Source: Isoptericola variabilis 225 (GTDB taxonomy: Bacteria > Actinomycetota > Actinomycetes > Actinomycetales > Cellulomonadaceae). From it: a stretch of 64,000 nucleotides of DNA. The position numbers were made by a program, and so were the translations under genes. How positions within the stretch are numbered: the stretch's first letter is position 1; each line of letters opens with the position of its first letter. Positions 34,226-41,802 of the stretch are shown in pieces. The stretch is from assembly GCF_000215105.1 (NCBI RefSeq), contig NC_015588.1:310001-374000 (forward strand), written 5' to 3'. The notes beneath the pieces were generated by a model. That model had not been told where the DNA came from. It saw nothing but the letters and a program-made list of their open reading frames with translations, and searched no databases.

Positions 34226-35680
34226 TCACCAGAGGGGTGGGCGGCGGTCCGGCCAGCGGAGCCGGTCCTCGAGCTGCGCGGCGAGGGCGAGCAACGTGAG
34301 CTCGCCGCCGGGCCGGCCGATGATCTGGATGCCCATCGGCAGGCCGTCGTCCGTCCAGTGCGTCGGCACGGTGACCGCGGGCAGGCCCGACACGTTGAGC
34401 CAGGACGTGAACGGCGTGTACTGGCACTGCTGCTCGAAGTTGCGCTCCGGGTCCTCGGCGTCGAACCAGCCGAGCGGCCGCGGCGTCATCGCGAGCGCCG
34501 GCGTCACGACGGCGTCGAACGCCGAGACCTGCGCCACGAGCCGGCGCTCGAACCCCGACAGCGTGCGCAGCGCCTCGACGAGCTGCCGGGCCGGGACCTC
34601 GCGCCCGCGCCCGACCAGCCAGCGGGTCAGCGGCTCGAGCAGGTCGAGCCGTGACGGGTCGTCGATCGGCACCGCCGACGCCCCGGCCATCCACAGGGTG
34701 CGGAACGCGGGGCCGTACTCGGGTGCCGGGTCGAGGTCGATGTCGGTGATGTCGTGACCGAGCCCGGCGAGCGACCACACGCCCGCGTCGAGCGCGGAGA
34801 TCGCCTCGGGGCTCACGCGGACGTCGTAGAAGTCGTCCCACGCCGAGTCGGTCGTCACGGCCAGGCGGAGGCGCTCGGGCCCGTCCGGCACCGTGCCCCA
34901 CAGCGCGGTCGCGAGGTAGTCGCCGGACCGGGCCGACGGCGCGCGCAGCGTGTACCCGTGCGCCACCTCGCCCTTCGTGGTCCACGGGATCATGCCCTCG
35001 AGCAGCAGCGCGGCGTCCGCCGTCGTGCGCGCGAGCGGGCCCGCGACGACGAGCCCGCCGAGCGACTCGAGCCCCGACCCGCCCGGCACCAGCCCGCGCG
35101 ACGGCTTGAGCCCGACGACGCCGCACGCCGCGGCCGGGATGCGCACCGACCCACCGCCGTCGGACCCCGGCGCGAACGGCAGCAGCCCCGCGGCGACCGC
35201 CACGGCCGCGCCGCCGCTCGACCCGCCCGCCCCGCGCGTCAGGTCCCACGGGTTGCGCGCGACGGGTCCGGTCAGCGGCTCGGTGTACGCGGGGAAGCCG
35301 AGCTCCGGCGTCGACGTCTTGCCGAGGCTCACCGCGCCCGCGGCGTCGAGCTGCAGGACGAGGTCGTCGCTCACGTCGGGCACGAACCGGTGCTCGCCCG
35401 CGAACGCCCGCGAGCCCATCCCCGTCGGCACGCCCGCCCGGTTCCACAGGTCCTTGTCGCCGCTCGGCAACCCCCACAGCTCGCCCGACGGCGGCCCCGC
35501 GGTGAGCTCCGCGGCCCGCTCGCGCGCGGCGTCGGCCGTGACGGTGGCGAAGGCGCCGACCTGCGGACCGAGCTTCTCGACCCGCCCCAGGAAGTGCTCG
35601 ACCACCTCCGTGGGCGTGATCTCGCGCGAACGGAGGCGGTCGCGGAGCGTGACGGCGGTCTGCTCGTGCAGGGCGTCCAT
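34226..35680 (-). CDS. Amidase (amidase-signature family)
   Basis: A 484-residue amide hydrolase with the Ser-cisSer-Lys triad: Lys in LPSGDKDLWNRAG, the glycine/serine signature GAGGSSGGAAVAVAAG, and the nucleophile region GSDGGGSVRIPAA. The substrate is not evident; the family includes aryl-amide and Glu-tRNA amidotransferase relatives, and no gatB/gatC is nearby. The ATG has TAGCCT six bases upstream. It is divergent from a GNAT gene and ends directly in repeat cluster B. Confidence 0.92.
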   Translation of the reverse strand: MDALHEQTAVTLRDRLRSREITPTEVVEHFLGRVEKLGPQVGAFATVTADAARERAAELTAGPPSGELWGLPSGDKDLWNRAGVPTGMGSRAFAGEHRFVPDVSDDLVLQLDAAGAVSLGKTSTPELGFPAYTEPLTGPVARNPWDLTRGAGGSSGGAAVAVAAGLLPFAPGSDGGGSVRIPAAACGVVGLKPSRGLVPGGSGLESLGGLVVAGPLARTTADAALLLEGMIPWTTKGEVAHGYTLRAPSARSGDYLATALWGTVPDGPERLRLAVTTDSAWDDFYDVRVSPEAISALDAGVWSLAGLGHDITDIDLDPAPEYGPAFRTLWMAGASAVPIDDPSRLDLLEPLTRWLVGRGREVPARQLVEALRTLSGFERRLVAQVSAFDAVVTPALAMTPRPLGWFDAEDPERNFEQQCQYTPFTSWLNVSGLPAVTVPTHWTDDGLPMGIQIIGRPGGELTLLALAAQLEDRLRWPDRRPPLW

Positions 35681-35686
35681 GGTCCG

Positions 35687-35692
35687 AGGCTA
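35687..35692 (-). promoter_or_regulatory. Leaderless -10 box for the amidase gene
   Basis: TAGCCT on the minus strand, six bases before the ATG at 35680. Confidence 0.6.
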
Positions 35693-35741
35693 CGGTGCGG
35701 GCGGGTGCGGCCGCGCCCGCCCCGTGTGGTTGCATGACGCC

Positions 35742-36320
35742 GTGATCCACGACCTCGTCCTCGCCACGCACGGCGTCCGCCTCGAGCCGCTCGCGCCCGA
35801 GCACGCACCGGCCCTGCTCGCCCTGGTCGACCCGGACCTGTGGTTCGGCATGACGTCGCCCGTCCCGACGTCGGTCGCCGACGTCGAGGCGTGGGTCGAC
35901 GCCGCGCGGCGCGCCGACGGGACGCTCGCGTTCGCCGTCGTGGGCGAGGACGACGGCGAGGTCCGCGGCTCGACCCGGTTCTACGACCTCGTGCCCGCCC
36001 AGGGCCGCGTCGAGATCGGGACGACGTTCTACGGCCGCGCCTGGTGGGGCGGCGTCACGAACCCGGCCTGCAAGCTGCTCCTGTTCCGGCACGCGTTCGA
36101 GACGTGGGGCCTGCGCCGCGTCGCGCTGCGGGCCGACGCGCGCAACACGCGCTCGTGCGCGGCGATCCGCCGGCTCGGCGCGACGCCCGAGGGCGTGCTG
36201 CGCAGGCACCGCGTCGCGGCCGACGGGTCGGTGGGGGACACGGCGTACTTCTCGGTCGTCGACGACGAGTGGCCGGACGTGCGCGCCGGGCTCGAGCAGC
36301 GGCTCGCCGCGTTCGCCTGA
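35742..36320 (+). CDS. GNAT N-acetyltransferase (RimJ/RimL-like)
   Basis: A 192-residue acetyltransferase: THGVRLEPLAPEHAPALLAL at the start, the core ARRADGTLAFAVVG..GSTRFYDL, and the motif YGRAWWGGVTNPACKLLLF followed by RVALRADARNTRSCAAIRRL typical of the RimJ/RimL group. The substrate is unknown. The GTG at 35742 gives the conserved N-terminus IHDLVLATHGVRLEPL. No ribosome-binding site is obvious. Confidence 0.85.
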   Translation: MIHDLVLATHGVRLEPLAPEHAPALLALVDPDLWFGMTSPVPTSVADVEAWVDAARRADGTLAFAVVGEDDGEVRGSTRFYDLVPAQGRVEIGTTFYGRAWWGGVTNPACKLLLFRHAFETWGLRRVALRADARNTRSCAAIRRLGATPEGVLRRHRVAADGSVGDTAYFSVVDDEWPDVRAGLEQRLAAFA

Positions 36321-36345
36321 CCCCCGGGCCGACCCGCGAGGTCCC

Positions 36346-37266
36346 TCACCGCAGGAGCGGCGCGACCTCCTCGCCGAGGAACGCGGCCAACCCGTCAAGG
36401 TCCGGCTCGTCGAGCGTGGGCTGCACGACGAGCGCGTCGACGCCCAGGTCGGCGAACCGGCGCAGCCCGTCGGCCACCTGCTCCGCCGAGCCCCACGAGC
36501 AGTACTCGGCCAGCGCGGCGTCGTCGGGCACGTCGAGGTTCCAGCCCCGGCACTCGCGCCGGAGCCGCTCGACGGCGTCGGGCCCGGTCGCGGCCGCGAG
36601 GTTGGCGACGAGGCGGAAGGGGCGCTCGCTGCCGGGCCGCGACTCGGCCAACGGGGGCAGGCCCGCCGCCGCGCGGCCCTCGTCGAGGAGCCCGACGGCG
36701 CGACGCACCCCGGCCAGGCCCGTGTCGGCGACGAGCACCGCGCCGTCGGCCAGCTCGCCCACGAGCCGCAGCGTCTTCGGCCCCTGCGCGGCCGAGAGCA
36801 CGGGCGGCACGACCTCGGGCGGCCAGTCGAGCGCGACGTCGTCGAGCGTGACGTACCGGCCCGACGTCGTCACGCGCTCGCCGGCCAGCAGCGCGCGCAG
36901 GGCCTCGAGATGCTCGCGCAGGAGCGTGAGCGGCGAGCCCACGCGCGCGCCGACCTGACCCATCCAGTCCTGGACGCCGTGCCCGACGCCGGGCAGGAAC
37001 CGGCCGGGGAAGGCGCCCGCGAGCGTCGCGACCTCCATCGCGGTCAGGGTCGCGTTGCGCAGCGGCACGGGCAGGACGCCGATGCCGACCGCGACCCGCT
37101 CGGTCGCGCCGAGGACGGCCGCGGCGCTCGCGATGCCGGACTCGAGGAAGCAGTCCTCCCACAGCCACACCTCGTCGAGGCCGGCCGCCTCGGCGGCGCG
37201 GGCGAACGGCACGAGGCGCGACGGCGGGTTCTCGTAGGGCGTGAAGATGCAGCCGACGGAGGTCAT
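36346..37266 (-). CDS. LLM-class (F420- or FMN-dependent) oxidoreductase
   Basis: A 306-residue luciferase-like TIM-barrel oxidoreductase: VPFARAAEAAGLDEVWLWED, GVLPVPLRNATLTAMEVATL, FLPGVGHGVQDWMGQVG and PPVLSAAQGPKTLRLVGELADG. These features suit F420-dependent members, but the cofactor is not proven. It is the last gene of the minus-strand run thiolase-FabG-MaoC-LLM and begins 31 bases after the MaoC stop. CAGGAT lies six bases before the ATG, so an internal leaderless promoter is possible. Confidence 0.87.
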   Translation of the reverse strand: MTSVGCIFTPYENPPSRLVPFARAAEAAGLDEVWLWEDCFLESGIASAAAVLGATERVAVGIGVLPVPLRNATLTAMEVATLAGAFPGRFLPGVGHGVQDWMGQVGARVGSPLTLLREHLEALRALLAGERVTTSGRYVTLDDVALDWPPEVVPPVLSAAQGPKTLRLVGELADGAVLVADTGLAGVRRAVGLLDEGRAAAGLPPLAESRPGSERPFRLVANLAAATGPDAVERLRRECRGWNLDVPDDAALAEYCSWGSAEQVADGLRRFADLGVDALVVQPTLDEPDLDGLAAFLGEEVAPLLR

Positions 37267-37297
37267 GGCCCGATCCTGCCGCACCCCGGAGCGGCCG

Positions 37298-38275
37298 TCA
37301 CAGAGGCGTGACGGTGCCCTCGAAGTGCTTGAGCCGCCGCCGCGCGTTCCACCCCACGTAGCCGAACCCGTCCTCGGTCGGCGTCACCGCGACGTCGACC
37401 GTCCCGGGGAGCAGCACGGGCTTGGCGAACTCGACCGTCCACCGGTAGGCGTCGCCGCGCGCGTGCCCGACGTCGGCCAGCGCGCGCGCCGCGGTGTACA
37501 TGCCGTGCGCGATCGCGCGCGGGAATCCGAAGGCCTTCGCCGAGAGCGCCGAGAGGTGGATCGGGTTGCGGTCGCCCGACACGGCCCCGTACGCGCGGCC
37601 GGTCCCCGGGCCGAGCGCCCACCGGCCCGTCGGCAGGGGCGGGATCCAGGTGCCCGCCGGGGCCCGGTCGCCGTCCTCGGGGGACGTGGAGGGCGGCACC
37701 TCGAAGCCCTTGGCGAGGTACGTCGAGACGCCGCGCCACACCGGTCGCTCGGCGCCGCCGTCGGGCCAGACCTCGGCGACCAGGTCGACCTGGACGCCGC
37801 GCCGGTGCGGGCGCAGGTTCTCCGCCCACGCGCGCACCTCGAGCCGGTCGCCGACGCGCACCGGACCGCGGTGCTCGACCGCGTTGGTCAGGTGCACCAT
37901 GCCGAGCAGCGGCAGCGGGAAGTCGCCGCGCACCATGACGGCCGTCGCGAGCGGGAACGCGAGCACGTGCAGGTACCCCGCGGGCATCGCGTCCGACGCC
38001 GGCTCGTGCAGCAGGCGCTGGTAGTCGCGCAGGTGCGTCGCGAGGTCGGCCGTCTCGACGCCCGTGACGCGGTACGCGACGTCGGGCAGCACGAGCGGGC
38101 CGTCGGCCGGCTCGCCCGAGCCGATGCCGGGCAGGCCCGGCAGGGCGCGGCCCGCCGCGATGCGGCCCGACGCCGCCGCGCCGCGCGCGTACAGCCCGCC
38201 GAGGCCCGGGAGCGAGGGCAGGGTCTCGACGCGCAGCGGCTCGCCCGTCGACGTCGTGGGCCCCGTCGCCGTCAT
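37298..38275 (-). CDS. MaoC-type enoyl-CoA hydratase (HtdX-like)
   Basis: A 325-residue double-hotdog hydratase. The C-terminal half carries the hydratase-2 motif YGAVSGDRNPIHLSALSAK with the catalytic Asp and His, followed by RAIAHGMYTAARAL. It should hydrate 2-enoyl thioesters to (R)-3-hydroxyacyl forms. The ATG overlaps the stop of the FabG gene (ATGA). The order MaoC-FabG-thiolase matches mycobacterial Rv0241c-Rv0242c-Rv0243. Confidence 0.9.
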   Translation of the reverse strand: MTATGPTTSTGEPLRVETLPSLPGLGGLYARGAAASGRIAAGRALPGLPGIGSGEPADGPLVLPDVAYRVTGVETADLATHLRDYQRLLHEPASDAMPAGYLHVLAFPLATAVMVRGDFPLPLLGMVHLTNAVEHRGPVRVGDRLEVRAWAENLRPHRRGVQVDLVAEVWPDGGAERPVWRGVSTYLAKGFEVPPSTSPEDGDRAPAGTWIPPLPTGRWALGPGTGRAYGAVSGDRNPIHLSALSAKAFGFPRAIAHGMYTAARALADVGHARGDAYRWTVEFAKPVLLPGTVDVAVTPTEDGFGYVGWNARRRLKHFEGTVTPL

Positions 38276-39624
38276 CGGCCCAGCCAGCTCTGGCCGCACA
38301 CGCGCAGCACCTCGCCGTTGACCCCCGCCGCGGCCGGCGACGCGAGGAACGCGACCGCCTCCGCCACGTCCACGGGCAGACCGCCCTGCTGGAGCGACGA
38401 CGCCCGGCGCCCGAGCTCGCGCGTCAGGGCCGGGATCGAGCGCGTCATCTCCGTCTCGATGAACCCGGGGGCGACGGCGTTCGCCGTGCCGCCGAGGCGC
38501 GCGACGAGCGGGGCCGTGGCCCGCGTGTGCCCGATGACGCCCGCCTTGGAGAAGCCGTAGTTCGTCTGGCCGCGGTTGCCTGCGATGCCGGCGATCGACG
38601 CGAGCGACACGATGCGCAGCCCCTCGACGCCCGCCTCGACGAGCTGGGCGTTGATCCGCAGCTGCGCCGCGAGGTTGACCGCGACGACCGCGTCCCAGTG
38701 CTCGGGCCGCATGTTGGCGAGGAGCTTGTCGCGCAGGATGCCCGCGTTGTGCACGACGACGTCGAGCCGGCCGTGCCGGGACCGCGCGTGCTCGAGGATC
38801 CGGGTGCCCGCGTCCTCCGCCGTGACGTCGAGCTGGAGCGCGGTGCCGCCGACGGCGTTGGCCGTCCGGGCGAGGCCCTCGCCCGCCGCGGCCACGTCGA
38901 CGCACACGACGGTCGCGCCCTCGCGCGCGAGGACCTTCGCGATCGAGACGCCGATGCCGCGCGCCGCGCCGGTGACGACCGCGACCTGGCCGGTGAGCGG
39001 CTGCCGCGGGTCCGCCGGGCCGGGGTCGCCGGCGTCGGGCGACGGGCCCACCGGGAGCAGCTGGCCGTCGACGAACGCGGACCGTGCCGAGAGGAAGAAC
39101 CGCAGCGTCGCGAGGGCCGACGTCGAGTCGGCCGCCGCGCCGCCGGTGAGCACGACGCCGTTGCCCGTGGCCCCGGCGCGCAGCTCCTTGGCGAGCGAGC
39201 GCAGGAGGCCCTCGACGCCGTGACGCGTCGCGGCGAGCTCGGGTCCGTCGTCGTCGGTCGCGGCACGCGAGACGGTCACGACCCGCCCGTTCGGCGCGAG
39301 CCGGCGCAGCACCGACCCGAGGGCGAGCACGGCGTCGGAGACGTCGGTCGGCCGCTCGGCCGCGGTGAGCACGAGCACGACGGCGCCCCACCGGGCGTCG
39401 TCGGTGGGCTCGCGCCGCACGTCGAGGTCCCAGCCGAGGAGGGCCTGCGCGACCGCGTCGGCGTCGGGCTTGGACGCGGCGTCGGACAGCACGAGCACGG
39501 GCCCGACGGTGAGGGCGTCGCCCGGCCGGTAGCGGCGCAGCACCGCGGGCCGCGGCAGGCCGAGCTTGGACGCGAGCGTCTTGGTCAGGCCCGTGTTGAC
39601 GAGCCGGGTGTAGCTGTCGGTCAT
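38272..39624 (-). CDS. Long-type 3-oxoacyl-ACP/CoA reductase (FabG4-like)
   Basis: 450 residues, twice the usual SDR length, made of an N-terminal domain that looks like a degenerate Rossmann fold (about 1-200) and an active SDR domain (about 205-450). The latter has VVTGAARGIGVSIAKVLARE, VHNAGILRDKLLANM and SLASIAGIAGNRGQTNYGFS followed by KAG, the Tyr-x3-Lys pair. This two-domain form is that of M. tuberculosis FabG4 (Rv0242c), which prefers NADH and acyl-CoA. It lies between thiolase and MaoC genes. Confidence 0.92.
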   Translation of the reverse strand: MTDSYTRLVNTGLTKTLASKLGLPRPAVLRRYRPGDALTVGPVLVLSDAASKPDADAVAQALLGWDLDVRREPTDDARWGAVVLVLTAAERPTDVSDAVLALGSVLRRLAPNGRVVTVSRAATDDDGPELAATRHGVEGLLRSLAKELRAGATGNGVVLTGGAAADSTSALATLRFFLSARSAFVDGQLLPVGPSPDAGDPGPADPRQPLTGQVAVVTGAARGIGVSIAKVLAREGATVVCVDVAAAGEGLARTANAVGGTALQLDVTAEDAGTRILEHARSRHGRLDVVVHNAGILRDKLLANMRPEHWDAVVAVNLAAQLRINAQLVEAGVEGLRIVSLASIAGIAGNRGQTNYGFSKAGVIGHTRATAPLVARLGGTANAVAPGFIETEMTRSIPALTRELGRRASSLQQGGLPVDVAEAVAFLASPAAAGVNGEVLRVCGQSWLGR

Positions 39625-39638
39625 GTCTCTCCCTCGGC

Positions 39639-41009
39639 TCAGACGGACTCGATGATCGCCGTGGCGCCGAGGCCGCCCGCGGCGCACACGGACACCAGGG
39701 CGCGGGCGGGCCTGCCCGTCTCGGCCGCGCGCTGCGCGACGAGCTTGGCCGCCGTGGCGACGATGCGCCCGCCCGTCGCGGCGAACGGGTGACCCGCCGC
39801 GAGCGACGAGCCGTTGACGTTGACCCGGGACCGGTCGACGCTGCCGAGCGCGCCCGGCAGGCCGAGCTCGTTCTTGCAGTAGTCGTCGTCCTCCCACGCG
39901 GCGAGCGTCGCGAGCAGGGTCGACGCGAACGCCTCGTGGATCTCGACGACGTCGAAGTCGCCGAGCGTGAGCCCGTTGCGCGCGAGCAGGCGCGGGACCG
40001 CGTGGACGGGCGCCATGAGCAGGCCCTCGTGGCCGTGCACGAAGTCGACGGCCGCCGTCTCGGCGTCGACGAACCGGGCGAGGACGGGCAGGTCGTGCTG
40101 CTCGGCCCAGTCGGTCGAGGCCAGCAGGACGGTCGAGGCGCCGTCGGTCAGTGGCGTCGAGTTGCCGGCGGTCATCGTCGCGGGCTCGCCGAGGCTCCGG
40201 CCGAACACGGGCTTGAGCGACGCGAGCTTCTCGAGCGACGTGTCGGGACGCAGGTTGTCGTCGCGCGTCAGGCCGCGGAACGGCGTGACGAGGTCGTCGA
40301 AGAAGCCGGACTCCCACGCGCGGGCCAGGTTCCGGTGGCTCGCGAGCGCGACCTCGTCCTGCGCCTCGCGGCTGATGCCCCAGCGCGCCGTCGTGATGGC
40401 CTGGTGCTCGCCCATCGACAGGCCCGTGCGGGGCTCGTCCGTCGCGGGCGTGAGCGGCTTGAGGTCGGCCGGACGCACCTTCGCGAACGCCTTGAGGCGG
40501 CCCTGCAGGGTCTTGGCGTGCGACGCCGCGAGCAGCGCCCGGCGCAGGCCCTCGCTCACGGCGACCGGCGCGTCGGAGATCGTGTCGGTGCCGCCGGCGA
40601 CGCCGGACTCGATCTGGCCGAGCCGGATCTTGTTGGCGACGGTGATGGTGGCCTCGAGCCCCGTCGCGCACGCCTGCTGGAGGTCGAACGCGGGCGTCCG
40701 GGGCGACAGGGACGAGCCGAGCACCGCCTCGCGGACCATGTTGAACTCGCGCGAGTGCTTGAGGACCGCGCCGCCCACGACCTCGCCGAGGCGCTCGCCC
40801 TGCAGCCCGAAGCGGGCGACGAGGCCCTCGAGGGCCGCGGTGAACATCTCGGAGTTGGAGGCGTCGGCGTACTTCTTGCCGGCGCGCGCGAACGGGATGC
40901 GGTTGCCGCCGACGATGACGGCGTCGCGCACCTGCGGCGTCCGTGCGGAACCGGCCGCCCCGGAGGAGGCGCCGGGGGTGGTGCCGTTGGTGGTCTTGCG
41001 TGTAGCCAC
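39639..41009 (-). CDS. Acetyl-CoA C-acyltransferase (thiolase, FadA2-like)
   Basis: A 456-residue thiolase that cleaves or forms 3-ketoacyl-CoA. The catalytic Cys is in AFDLQQACATGLEATI, with the His in NVNGSSLAAGHPFAATGGR and the second Cys in LVSVCAAGGLGATA. A 25-residue Thr/Gly/Ala-rich N-terminal extension precedes the core (VRDAVIVGGNRIPFAR). It is the first gene of the minus-strand operon and is divergent from the tetR gene across two inverted repeats. Confidence 0.94.
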   Translation of the reverse strand: MATRKTTNGTTPGASSGAAGSARTPQVRDAVIVGGNRIPFARAGKKYADASNSEMFTAALEGLVARFGLQGERLGEVVGGAVLKHSREFNMVREAVLGSSLSPRTPAFDLQQACATGLEATITVANKIRLGQIESGVAGGTDTISDAPVAVSEGLRRALLAASHAKTLQGRLKAFAKVRPADLKPLTPATDEPRTGLSMGEHQAITTARWGISREAQDEVALASHRNLARAWESGFFDDLVTPFRGLTRDDNLRPDTSLEKLASLKPVFGRSLGEPATMTAGNSTPLTDGASTVLLASTDWAEQHDLPVLARFVDAETAAVDFVHGHEGLLMAPVHAVPRLLARNGLTLGDFDVVEIHEAFASTLLATLAAWEDDDYCKNELGLPGALGSVDRSRVNVNGSSLAAGHPFAATGGRIVATAAKLVAQRAAETGRPARALVSVCAAGGLGATAIIESV

Positions 41010-41010
41010 G

Positions 41011-41059
41011 GTGAGTCCTTCGCTCCGTCGGTCAGGTAGGACTCACAGTACCTGATACT
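41011..41059. promoter_or_regulatory. Operators and promoter between the thiolase operon and tetR
   Basis: TCAGGTA-N10-TACCTGA (41032-41055) is a perfect inverted repeat that partly covers a GATACT -10 hexamer (41054-41059) for tetR. A second perfect inverted repeat interleaves with it, GTGAGTCC (41011-41018) with GGACTCAC (41039-41046). The position suits binding by the adjacent TetR regulator to control both directions. Confidence 0.65.
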
Positions 41060-41082
41060 CTCGGTCTCGTGAGGCTGATCAC

Positions 41083-41802
41083 ATGACGGATCGCACGACA
41101 CGGGCGACGACGGCCGTGGACGGACGCTCGACACGCTGGGACGACCACCGAGCGGCCCGGCGGGCCGAGCTCGTGCGCGCGGCGCGCAAGGCCGTGCACC
41201 GCGTGGGGCCCGGGGTCTCGATGGACGAGATCGCGGCCGAGGCGGGCACGTCCAAGTCGATCGTGTACCGGTACTTCGAGGACAAGGCCGGCCTGCGGCT
41301 GGCCGTGGCGGCGAACGTCGTCGCCACGATGCACGACGCGCTGCGCGAGGCCGCGCGGTCGGCGCCGACGCCGCACGCCGCGCTGCGGGCGATGGTCCGC
41401 GTCTACCTCGAGATGATCGAGCACTCCCCGAACGTCTACTGGTTCGTCACGCGGACGGCGATCGGGGGCAACGGGCCCGCCACCGACGGGCCGGAGCAGG
41501 AGGCGCCGCTCGGCGCCTACCTCGACTCCGTCATCGAGCTCGTCGCCGAGCCGTTCGCGCGGGCGGTGCACGTGCCGCCGGCGACGGCGGCCGCGTGGGC
41601 GGCCGGAGCCGTCGGCTTCGTCCGCGGCGCGGGCGAGTGGTGGCTCGCGCACCCGGACGGCGGCCCGGAGGGCGGCCGGCTGACCCGCGAGGAGCTCACC
41701 GAGCAGGTGACGCTCTGGCTGTGGAACGGCCCGGTCGGCGTGCTCCACCACGACGAGCACCTCACGCACCCCACCCACGCACGCACGCAGGAGACCCGAT
41801 GA
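41083..41802 (+). CDS. TetR-family regulator of the fatty-acid cluster
   Basis: 239 residues with an N-terminal TetR helix-turn-helix, VSMDEIAAEAGTSKSIVYRY followed by FEDKAGL, and a C-terminal ligand domain similar to those sensing acyl-CoA. It is divergent from the thiolase-FabG-MaoC operon and co-transcribed with the acyl-CoA oxidase-like gene, whose start overlaps its stop (ATGA). Acyl-CoA-responsive control of both units is the simplest reading. GAGG lies 8 bases before the ATG. Confidence 0.88.
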   Translation: MTDRTTRATTAVDGRSTRWDDHRAARRAELVRAARKAVHRVGPGVSMDEIAAEAGTSKSIVYRYFEDKAGLRLAVAANVVATMHDALREAARSAPTPHAALRAMVRVYLEMIEHSPNVYWFVTRTAIGGNGPATDGPEQEAPLGAYLDSVIELVAEPFARAVHVPPATAAAWAAGAVGFVRGAGEWWLAHPDGGPEGGRLTREELTEQVTLWLWNGPVGVLHHDEHLTHPTHARTQETR